From positions 12,528,174 through 12,592,173 of the forward strand of contig CM030862.1 in the NCBI GenBank assembly GCA_018105865.1: 64,000 nt of DNA. The letters run 5' to 3'. The notes below the pieces were generated by a model that searched no databases, was not told the origin of the DNA, and saw only the letters and a program-made list of their open reading frames with translations. Of this stretch, positions 54,185 through 64,000 are shown one piece after another. The DNA comes from Metaphire vulgaris. Taxonomy: Eukaryota; Annelida; Clitellata; Crassiclitellata; Megascolecidae. Position 1 is the stretch's first letter; each line of letters begins with the position of its first letter. The position numbers and the translations under genes were made by a program.

Positions 54185-55707
54185 CATGTATGAAAATTTG
54201 AGAATTCCACTGCATGGTGTCTGCCTCTGTAAATGCTACGGTTACTGTCCAGTTCTTGCTGTTAAGTCAGAAGATAGTGTATGGATTGTAAGTTTTTATT
54301 ACATATATACAAGAAATTCATAATTATTGTTATTATATAAGTAGAATATTGGAAGCGTTTACAAATGCTACATTGCATTAAATATTAGTTATATCTAGCG
54401 AATTCCTTCCACTCTAGTGCATCTTCTGCGTTAATTAATGATAGGGTTGACTAACAGATGCATGTCGCTGTAATAGGATTGTTATGCCTGGGCTGATCCA
54501 TATGACGTTACTGCAAAGTGTTAGACTAAACCTTGTTAATCTTCGCTAGCGAAGTTTTTAAAATAGTCTTTAGAGCACAGAGTTCTGTTTAAATAAAATT
54601 GACATATTAGCGTACAACTGCAACATTGATTTCTCTATATATAGAGTAGGCCTACACAGTGTAGGCTACGCGTACAGTGTTTATGTTGTTCTATATTCCC
54701 TATATTGCATGTTAGTAAAGGTTTTTCACTGTAGCTAACGATAGAATTTGTACAGTTTTGTAAATCGTATACAGTTCTTGTACCAAAAATGTGCAGCATG
54801 TCTATAGTACAAAGTACCGTGAACGCAGTAACTGGATTCCACTGGATGTATCAGGGTGTAACTGGATGTATCAGGGTGTAAAGTATATGGTCTATAGTTA
54901 GGCACGTAGAATATTTGAAAGTTAAAATAGATAAGTTGTGCAGGAAGAGAATCAAAAATGTTCATCCTGATAAGAAATGTCTGTCGCAAGACCAGCTACA
55001 TCATGTTGATAAGGCTCTTATCACCAAATACTCTGCATTCTGTACAGTCACCAATTACGCACAGTATTTGTATAGTAGAAAAGCACACATTTTTATTTGC
55101 TATTCGAACATGTAATAAAACGAAACACTGCAGACTTTGGACTTCTCTCTGCCTGTTTTGAACTTGGTGAAAGAATTTTTGAGGACAGGCATTTTTTTAT
55201 AGCATTGTCTGTATTTTCTCCAAACAAATGCCGCCAGCTATTCTGAGTACTCTATCCCCCAAAAAACTAGTTCCTGTTTCTGACATCGGAGACAGATATT
55301 TAAAATCTGGCGTTGATTTGTCCGCTATGACAATTAATACCAGCAGACGATTGCTGCTTGTAGAGTGATATGTCGACATGCACTGTGTGCGTCGTCTAGA
55401 TAAAAGCGCGAAGCAGGATATCGGTTTTCTGTCGCTGTTCAGAAGAAGCCCGGAAGAATTTTTCAGATTTATTTAACCAACCGCCTTCCATAAGTCTCGT
55501 CTTAGTTTTCTTCGGTTTGGGGTCGAATTTGGCCACAGTTCGCATTTGGGATACGGCCCCCAGATTTTTTACTTTCCGGGGCGTCGCCCAAGCCAACGGA
55601 GTCCTGCACCCGGATGGCCCGTCGGAATTAGGGGTCGAATTCCCCGATCGTAGGGGGTCTGGCCCCGTGACCAGAAATGTCATCTCCCACTTGAAATGGG
55701 CCCATTT

Positions 55708-55942
55708 CAGAGCCGTGGCTAGGGGAACAGGGGCAAGCTGCCCCGGTCGCTATCTTGCGGGGGGTGCCAGAAACCACGGCTAAATAGTTAAACTATGACA
55801 AGAAAAAGGTCATCACCCGCTTTCTGCACTATTTCACCCTTCGACGTCGTGAAAAGTCTGATAAGCTAAAAAGGTCATCAATTTTTCAATTTTTAAAATG
55901 CATATCTTGACCCGGGCGCCAAATACTCTAGCTACGGCTCTG
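55708..55942. mobile_element. hAT-type MITE, family H5 (CAGAGCCGTGGCTAGG)
   Basis: CAGAGCCGTGGCTAGGGG on the left and CTCTAGCTACGGCTCTG on the right. The 8-bp flanks GCCCATTT and GTCCATTT match at seven of eight positions. The interior has TGACAAGAAAAAGGTCATC, an inverted version of the shared box. Confidence 0.85.
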
Positions 55943-56109
55943 GTCCATTTCAGTCTGCCAAACCCGGAACCCCTTCAGGGTCCCACTGGTCACGTGATGC
56001 GATTGTAGTGGGTTCGGCTCCGAAGAAATTTTGTGAGAGATCCCCCTTTATGTCTGTCTGCCATTTTCGATTTTGCTGACGACTAGGCATACAGAAACAC
56101 TGTCTATCG

Positions 56110-56328
56110 AAGGGGTTTCCAAAGTACGGCCCGCGGGCTGGATACGGCCCGCCAAGGTCTTTAATTAATCCGGCCCGCGGCAAGAAATGAGGAACATGCG
56201 CGGATCTATAATAGGAATATATTGCGTAGGCCTATTTTACTAGATTTAATTCCTTGTGCACGTGGCCCGCGGAACCGTTTGGAAGTCAGTAATGTGGCCC
56301 GCGGCTGAAAAACTTTGGAGGTTCCTGG
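56110..56328. mobile_element. hAT-like MITE, family H6 (AGGGGTTTCCAAAGT)
   Basis: AGGGGTTTCCAAAGTACGGC on the left and AACTTTGGAGGTTCCTGGG on the right, with repeated CGGCCCGCGG words between. The ends resemble common hAT non-autonomous elements of animals. The flanks share TTATCG/CTATCG only loosely. Confidence 0.65.
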
Positions 56329-58223
56329 GTTTTTATCGGAAGAGGAGAAGAATGTGGCACCATCTATCGAATGTCTTGTAATACCTGTATCTTCGATGTG
56401 TCCACTAGTGAATGTCACATGAACTAATCTAATTCTCTTCTGCAGCAAATCAAATTTCCAAGAATTTTCTAGATATTCCAGAAAATCGCCAATTAATCGC
56501 ATAAGCGAAACCAGCGCTGTTACAATTAGCCGTACAGCTATATTGTCAATCAGTTTACTCAGCGAAACAATCAATCAATCAAATTCTAATAACGAAACAG
56601 TCGCTGAACAATCGCATGGATCGAGGGCACATATGTACACCGACCATTTTACACGAATGATTCATTCATTAATTACCTATTGTCGTCTTTGGGATTAAAT
56701 TTTTGTAAGCGTTGACTTTTCTGGTCATTCGAAGTCCGATTTGGCACGCGACAACAGGAAATTGAATCTTGGCAAAAGAACCGTATATGTTCGAGGACTC
56801 AGCATGGAGGGCGCATAGACTGTGACGTCATCGAGCGGTAGGACGTCGTCGGTGCGCCCTCTATCGGTCGACGGAGAGATTCTCCTCCAGAATCGGCGAA
56901 AGTTATTTTATTTCGAGAAATCTTTTTCTCTCGGCGGACGTTCTAAACGTCTCGTCCGTTCTTTGAAGCCTCTTTCTTCGATGGATGGCGGAAACCAAGC
57001 CATGATGACGAGAAGGGAAATTGGAGAGCGAGGGAGGGAGAGAAAGGGATGTATCGATACGTTTTCAGGGGAATGGGGAGAGCGGGGAGGGGGTGGACAG
57101 AGAACGAAGAGAGAGCGAGGATTTGGAATTACCATTTGCAAAACATATTTCAAAGTCCGTAGACACGGAGGGGGGCTGCATTTGGAGAAATGTTTCCTCC
57201 ACAGAATCGCTTTGTTCTGCCTTTATACGGCGCAGCATGATTTCGGGCATGGAAGTGTGGGGTGGGTGGGTGGGGAGAAGAAGAGGGAAGGGAGAGGGAG
57301 AGGGGAGGAGATGTGGGGCGGAACTGGGAATGCATCACGAACGGTACGGAAACGTGTGCCGCTGGAGATTTTCGGGCGACGAAATTCCGAATGAGTAGAA
57401 ATTTCATAGTCGATGACGTCGACGGAAGGAAGCGCACTAGACAAGAAAGACCCAGGAAGAAGAAGAAGAACCAAGAAGCCTCAGTCGGAAAACTTCTTGG
57501 GTCATCGTTGATCTTGATCCCTTGAGTTCATTTCAGATATCCAGAGTTCGGATAAAAAAATTGAATTTCGTAACACTGGGATTCGATTTTTTCTTCTAAA
57601 CATTCTTCTTATAGATTTCTTTAAAATATTTTCCCTTCTACGTGAATTCAAAACAATATAAAATCTAACCTCCCTCTGTCTTAGTTTCTCCTGGCACAAA
57701 TCGCTTGCAAGGTAGAGAAATTCTGGGAGTTTCTAAACCATTTGCAGCCTTAACTATTGGGCGTATAGGGCCCGAGACTGTCGGAGACACGCATATAGAT
57801 ACACGCAATCATGGTTTTAAAAATGATTTCTTGTGGGATTCGATGGATTTTTGGCATCTTAGACGAAAACCTATCTTTCTAGACGCAGACCCGTTTATAA
57901 TATCCACCAAGATATAATTATCTAAAATTAAGTCTCGAGGGACAGCATAGATATCTTCGAAGGTCCAAACTGATCATGTCCGATGCAACGTACACCGGAG
58001 AGCAGACCGTTAATGGAGAATCGATGACGTCAGCGCAATAACTTCCGGTTGCGCCATCTGGCGACGAGAATCAATAAATGCTCCCTACATGCGCAGAAGC
58101 CAATTATATGGCGCACAAACAGCTGATGAGAACGAATCCGCAAAACTGCGAACGGTGCGTCTAAACCTGAACCACTTTGAAATTCAATTTGTGTAAGTAG
58201 AGATACTTTCTCTCTCTCTCTCG

Positions 58224-58265
<42 letters not shown>

Positions 58266-58403
58266 ATCTCATATACTTCCCCTCTATCTATGGTAATAGA
58301 GGTGGGGTGGGAGTGGGGGGTGAAATCTTAGCCATCTGTCCAGTTTCCCTCAACTTAGTAATGTAGTTAGTTAACCTTATAGACGCCAGATAGTGACGTC
58401 AGT

Positions 58404-58580
<177 letters not shown>

Positions 58581-59256
58581 CTACTGAAAAAGATGCACCC
58601 ACGTACATTTACGGTTTCCATAAGGAATTTGGAAATTTGCTATACCTGTAATTTGATATTGATATTTGTTTTTGACGAATGAAAATAAGTTTTCATGAAA
58701 CATAATTCGAAGCTAAATCTAAACATTATTCTTATGCCCCGTATCCATGGAAACTCAATCCTTCGAATCTAAGCACGTATTACGATAACGATCTCTGGAC
58801 ACAGTTCTTCATCCGCCATACGTCATCAGTGTTATCTAACTTATCTATCTACGTAGCAATCACGTGATCAGTTTTATCTATCTACGCAGTAATTATTCGC
58901 AAGATGCCATCGCTATCTATGAATATATCGTTCCCAAGATAAGATCTCTCTCGCTTTCGTTCTAATACAAGGAAACCGCCAAAAAGACTTCGAATGTCGA
59001 AAGAGCTCAGGAATAAGGAGACACTGCGGTGCTGCTTTTCGAAGGCGCTATAGAAATTCAAGAGATTTTCCAACTGCGAATAGTGATAAACAAAACTGGA
59101 TGATCAATGTAGGGATTTCCCGACTCGAACTGAAGTAGGACGACTGTTTTTACGTCGAGCGATGTTATCTTCAAGTCGCAAAAATTCCATCAATTACTTA
59201 TAACTCTCTAAAAGCTATATAGGATCAGTCGCCAGTCAAAGAACTCGTGTACTACT

Positions 59257-59476
59257 ACTACAACTACTACTACTCTTCTTCTCTTCTTTCTTCCCTTCCG
59301 TCTTTCCCTATTGGGTTGGACGATGGGTCTGAATGAGTTCCTACTACTACTACTACTACTAATAGTAGTAGTAGAATTACGCCATCTTGAAAACTTATTT
59401 AGCGCCATATTTCTGACCTTGGTCTACTAGTACTACTACTACTACTACTACTGGTAGTACTAGTAGTACTAGTAGC

Positions 59477-59514
<38 letters not shown>

Positions 59515-59516
59515 AA

Positions 59517-59553
<37 letters not shown>

Positions 59554-59594
59554 AGTAGTAGTAGTAGTGTAGTAGTAGTAGTGGAAGAGAGAAG

Positions 59595-59680
<86 letters not shown>

Positions 59681-59790
59681 CAGGAGTAGTAGTAGTTGTA
59701 GTAGTAGTAGTAGTACTAATAATAATAATAATAAAATAAAATAATAATAATAATAACAATGATAATAGTAGCAGTAGTAGTAGCAATGCC
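59257..59790. repeat. CTA tracts facing AGT/TAG tracts
   Basis: CTA-rich runs at 59257-59360 and 59427-59452 are followed by long AGT/TAG runs to about 59712, then AAT. The opposed CTA and TAG arms can form extended hairpins. Confidence 0.95.
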
Positions 59791-60028
59791 ATACTAGTAT
59801 TCGATGCGATTACCATACGCCTACTATTACTCATTTTCTTCGCATAGAAACTTTATATAGCGCAAGAAGAATCTGAGAGAGGGAAATGCTAGTGGAGCTA
59901 GTAGCAGCGCTGAGATCATACGCCTCGCAGTTATTAGCTTCATCAGCTGCACACTGTAGACAGCCACCTGTACAATTTACGCCATCTTGAAAACTTATTT
60001 AGCGCCATATTTCTGACCTTGATCTACT
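59377..60028. repeat. 52-bp direct repeat spaced exactly 600 bp apart
   Basis: TTACGCCATCTTGAAAACTT then ATTTAGCGCCATATTTCTGA and CCTTG(G/A)TCTACT occur at 59377-59428 and again at 59977-60028, with one or two mismatches. The AGT tract lies between. Confidence 0.9.
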
Positions 60029-60239
60029 CAACGTCCATGGTCAGACGTTTTCAAGGGGGGATCGGGTTGCCTGTTTTGAGCGCAAATTGTCTAATCACAC
60101 GCGTACTTCTTAGACACTTTCCGTGACTAAGAGGTGCTCGAGAAAATACTTGACTTCTCCTGTGACTAATAACCCTCATTTGTCCAGACTTTTTATCTAA
60201 TTTCTGGCCGCAACCGGATACACTTTTTCATTATAGTTC

Positions 60240-60246
60240 CATCATG

Positions 60247-60290
<44 letters not shown>

Positions 60291-60312
60291 GATCATCTTC
60301 ATAATCATCATC
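60240..60312. repeat. (ATC)n microsatellite
   Basis: About 15 ATC units bounded by GATCATC. Confidence 0.95.
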
Positions 60313-61423
60313 TCATCTTCGTTTCAGCGTGTCATTATAATTATAATATGCGTCCTGTTCTAAAGTCAGTCGTTAATGCGGTCACGTGACAGCACAACCC
60401 GGTTGAAAAGAACGACGGTCTATATTATCCTTATAGCTGTTCAATCTGTTCGTGTGAACTTGCGGCGGTTCGCGAGAATGCGCTATAAAATTCCTACCAT
60501 TTGTAATGTGATCCATTGACATCTATTTAACCCGTGTTACCACTGGCGTCCTATAATGACCGAATGGGGGGGGGTTCTGCCATCAGAGTAATTTTTTCTT
60601 TCCCTGGTGAGGAGGGGTCAACCAAGCTGGCGTTGGCGGAAATTTTATGGCGCTGTGCCCGAAGAAAGGGAATTCTTAAACAGAGCGCAATAGCTGCCTC
60701 TAAATCTGCTCAGATTTAGACAAAATTTGATGGACATAAAGAGACATCTATCTGTGTTATTAGAGAGAAATTTCATTAGAATCCATGCATCCATCGTTTG
60801 AGCGCCTTTCGACTTTTGCTGTCAGCTGTCACACACACACACACACACACACTGCAGGTTCTCTGCCTATTTATTGGCTGACGTCATTTTCCACGTCATT
60901 GAGTTTGATGACAAACAAGCAAAGTGTTACTCAAATAAAGATCATATTCAATATTATTTAACTTTATAATAGAATTGTGTTGAAGTCTGAAATTTTAAAA
61001 AAATGCATAAATAATTGACATTGCTTTATATAATTATTACCAAAGGTTCCATTTTTTATGGACACAGTGTATATCTATACAATGACGTGGAAGTATTTCA
61101 GTAAATTCATGCAGGGTTTAGGTTATGATGGGATGTCTAATGGAGGTTTGAGTCTTTTCGCATAGGTCAGTGACCTTTCAATGACCTTTCGATGACCTTG
61201 TAGTGTAGTGTAGTGAAAATGATCTAGAACTCAGCGTATATATACTGCTTCTGGTAAGAAGGCATACCAATTTGATGCTTGCGTTGGAGTCACCTTTGAC
61301 TCCGCTAGGCCCTTAAGCTGTGTCCGTGTATGAACGCGTGGACCTTTTATGGGGTGAGGCTTCGCAAGTTCGCTCTATAGATACGAAATTTTTTAAAGAT
61401 GGCGGATTATTGCAGGCCTCTCC

Positions 61424-61458
<35 letters not shown>
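61424..61458. repeat. (CT)n microsatellite
   Basis: About 15 CT units. Confidence 0.93.
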
Positions 61459-61461
<3 letters not shown>

Positions 61462-63255
61462 ACTCGCTCATTCACTCACTCTGTCCTTTTTAAAGTTGTT
61501 TTTGTTTAGTTTTAGGCTAGTTTCTAGTTTCTAAAACACGAGCATCAAATGTTTGAAATAGCGAATAGCGAATTGTATTTTCCGTTCGAGAAATATGTTC
61601 TGAAATAAATGTCACGTGTTATCAGAGAAAGTTTGGTTATGGGCTTTCAGCTGCGCCTGTGTTACATTCGAAATTTCTTATAAGAAGCCTGGTATCTGTC
61701 GTTTTAATTTAATACATAAAGTCAATATTGTTTTGATAGAGAGAATGTTTGAGATATTTTATCCATCAAACAAGCCACCATTTAGAAATCAGATAGTAAA
61801 ATACTTTATCGTTGTACGTTTTACTGTTTTTTCTTTGGCTACAGCACACTGATTGCATCATTTTTCCTAAACAAGCGCTAGAAAAACCTGAACCATACAG
61901 TTTTTCGCGCAAGAATCAAATCACAGAAGATAGAATTTTCTTTATAAAAAGAAAGACTGGATGTCTAATTCGACAACATACCAATACATTCTCGTATGTA
62001 ACATTTGCTGCAAAATGACAACGTCCCATAAGCTCATCTCGTACGACGAGACAAAATCTCGCGCTGTTCCCGCGAGAATTCCCGCGAGACTTTCGCGCGA
62101 TATTAGCGCCACACTGCGACCAATTTCGTCTCGCATAATTGATGGTTTCATTTAGCAGGTCGCTCGGCAAAAATGGCATGATAAAACCAATGACCACATC
62201 AGCGACAAACGGTAAAACATGTAATTTTGCCAGGCAGAGGAGGCCTCTATGCATCAAATAGCATTAGTGTAGACGAGACTCGAAAGACGAGGTTTTTCGC
62301 TTGGTCGCCTCATCATAATCCTGCACAGATTTTCAAAAAAGAAACCCAATTTTCTTTCAATCATAATTAATCGAAGCGCGAAAACGGCGGGAACAGCCAG
62401 ATCGTTACCATAGAAACGTATATTACTGTTCGTTGTCATAGAAACGTACAGTATATTGCTGTATTATCGTTGTGGGATTACGTTAGTGGATATTTTAAGC
62501 GAAAACGAAATACCGGTGATGATGATGATAGCTCGCATTGTTAGGCACAACGGCAAATCGTCCTAGAGATCTTTGTGTGATATTCTTGTGGGATTGCATT
62601 TACTTTGAATTAGCATTTCCGGGTCTATGTTCCCTCGCCAAAAGCATTTGCTATCAATCTCTGGGCTTAACAGAGCGACAATTCAATCTAATTTAATCGA
62701 AATCTTCCAAAGCAGAATTTAGACTAAATAGCCAAGACTGATGAGTCCTTAGAGTTGCGATCGGTTTCCGTATTTGTATAATCGCGGAAATATTGAAATA
62801 TATTACAAGAAACACGCAGCTCTAGAATCACCGCAATTGTGGAAGCATGTCACGTTCCCGCTGCTGCTGCTGCTGCTGCCGCTGCTACTGCTGCTGTTAA
62901 CGAACCGGTAATTCTAGGTACATTTGTCACTTAGTCTGTGATAACAACTCTGGGGTCGGCGCTCAATGTGAATGTCTATTCTGGAATCTTCTTCTTTTCT
63001 TGATTCCAATTAGAAACGAACAAGACGTTACAGTTGAAAGGAAATTGGTGAAGCATGGACATGGCTCGCTCTATTTTTATACCGTCTCTGTGCGTTCTAA
63101 GCACGTGACCGTCGGCGGTATTTATGAAGCGCTCGCTTTTTCCGTTTTCGTCAAATGAAATTGCTTTGGAGTAGAATTAAAACCGCTCTCGCGGGATCAT
63201 AAATTTATGTAGCGCTGCACGCGACGCCATACATGCATCAAACCACGCAGGATGC

Positions 63256-63291
<36 letters not shown>
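63256..63291. repeat. (GACA)n microsatellite
   Basis: About nine GACA/CAGA units. Confidence 0.95.
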
Positions 63292-63292
<1 letters not shown>

Positions 63293-63430
63293 CAGAGACC
63301 TTGCGCGACATTTACATCTTATGGCATATTATAACAAGGCATAGGCGGATTTAGAGTTTAATATTTGGGTAGGCTAGTATGGGGGGCTGGGGTGCCATCC
63401 GCCTATCCACCTATATGTAACAAGGCTGAA

Positions 63431-63467
63431 AGTGGTTCAGGAGAGTCTGCCCTGTGTGAGAACCACT
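63431..63467. repeat. Dispersed AGTGGTTC...GAACCACT hairpin element, copy 4
   Basis: AGTGGTTCAGGAGAGTCTGC then CCTGTGTGAGAACCACT, almost identical to copy 2. Confidence 0.75.
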
Positions 63468-63501
63468 ATAGCATAGTCTATGCTACTCAGTCCACGTTTC
63501 A

Positions 63502-63589
63502 CATCTCTCTCTCTCCCTCTCTCTCTCCCTCTCCTCTCCCTCTCTCTCTCTCCCTCCCTCCCTCCCTCTCCCTCTCTCTCTCTCTCTCC

Positions 63590-63640
<51 letters not shown>
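63502..63640. repeat. CT/CCCT-rich low-complexity tract
   Basis: About 140 bp of polypyrimidine on the plus strand, followed by (ATT)n and (GTT)n at 63721-63775 and (ATT)n at 63838-63882. Confidence 0.95.
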
Positions 63641-63643
<3 letters not shown>

Positions 63644-63840
63644 ATTCTGGCTAATCTAGAGTACCAAAATTTCGAAGGATCTAGACCATCGAAAATAGTA
63701 AAACTGGTGCTATAGAAGTGTATTATTATTATATTATTATTATTATTATGTTGTTGTTGTTGTTGTTGTTGTTGTTTGTCTATTTATAGACGCATCCGTC
63801 AAAAGACGATGGGCGTCTGACTCCTCCTGTCTCATCCGCA

Positions 63841-63884
<44 letters not shown>

Positions 63885-64000
63885 ATGATATATTTAGTTA
63901 ACATGTCTGTGCCATTTTGCGCTGCTAGAAGACGTCGATTGTTGCGAATGTTGTTCCGGCGTAGCAGTTGCTTCGTTGTCCATTTGTTGCTATCAGGAAT

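Noticed and set aside
55396..55783. Overlapping frames around 55.4-55.8 kb as a possible gene or transposase fragment
   Set aside because: No recognisable domain; the plus-strand frame enters the H5 MITE.
56822..57394. 190-codon plus-strand open frame
   Set aside because: Gly/Arg/Glu low complexity over purine-rich DNA, with shadow frames on the other strand and no domain or splice logic.
59469..59834. Poly-Thr/Leu/Tyr frame of 121 codons
   Set aside because: AGT triplet repeat.

Overview
The window is eukaryotic, intron-rich, AT-leaning DNA packed with microsatellites and short DNA transposons. It looks like an invertebrate animal, plausibly a marine deuterostome. The reasons are metazoan-specific genes (Jun, an EGR zinc-finger factor, EFCAB12, CCDC50, a collagen/C1q protein, EGF-type membrane receptors) with small exons, GT-AG introns and MITE-rich intergenic DNA. 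The species cannot be fixed from the sequence alone. No rRNA operon, confident tRNA, CRISPR array or prokaryotic operon is visible.

Layout. About 0.7-3.5 kb (minus): five linked exons of an EFCAB12-like EF-hand protein; its 3' end was not located. About 6.4-11.1 kb (minus): ten linked exons of a CCDC50/Ymer-like protein with reiterated ubiquitin-binding-type motifs; its first exon was not found. About 13.5-14.8 kb (minus): a complete three-exon secreted collagen/C1q protein. 14.8-24.5 kb: gene-poor, repeat-rich. 24.6-25.5 kb (minus): intronless Jun, followed upstream by a dense cluster of MEF2, TRE, CRE and CCAAT elements. 26-31.8 kb: transposon-rich. 31.8-38.5 kb (plus): receptor gene A (signal peptide, eight-cysteine EGF modules, one transmembrane segment, tyrosine-rich tail with an ITAM-like spacing). 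39.7-44.8 kb (minus): an EGR-family factor with a large zinc-finger exon and a likely distal first exon. 50.1-53.7 kb (plus): receptor gene B, a paralogue of A in exon design but with a different tail; its 5' exon was not found. 54-64 kb: no gene that I can support, only repeats.

The main result is gene A/gene B. By joining exons through splice sites and codon phase I obtain two related, previously unrecognised (to me) single-pass EGF receptors. Gene A carries YxxI-x6-YxxI plus several other YxxL/I and YxN motifs, and has a duplicated pair of equal-length 100-nt exons that may be mutually exclusive. Gene B keeps the EGF and transmembrane exon pattern but has another cytoplasmic tail. Two immediate-early-type transcription factors, Jun and EGR, lie within the same 20 kb on the opposite strand. 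A functional link is only a possibility.

The transposon content is unusually readable. There are several hAT-type MITE families with intact 8-bp target duplications (one nested in another), tiny TTAA-bounded palindromes, a pogo-like MITE, a 5S-rRNA-derived SINE head, and an internal box shared between otherwise different MITE families. Two palindromic octamers (TAGGCCTA and TGACGTCA) are each found about 16-18 times, where about one is expected by chance.
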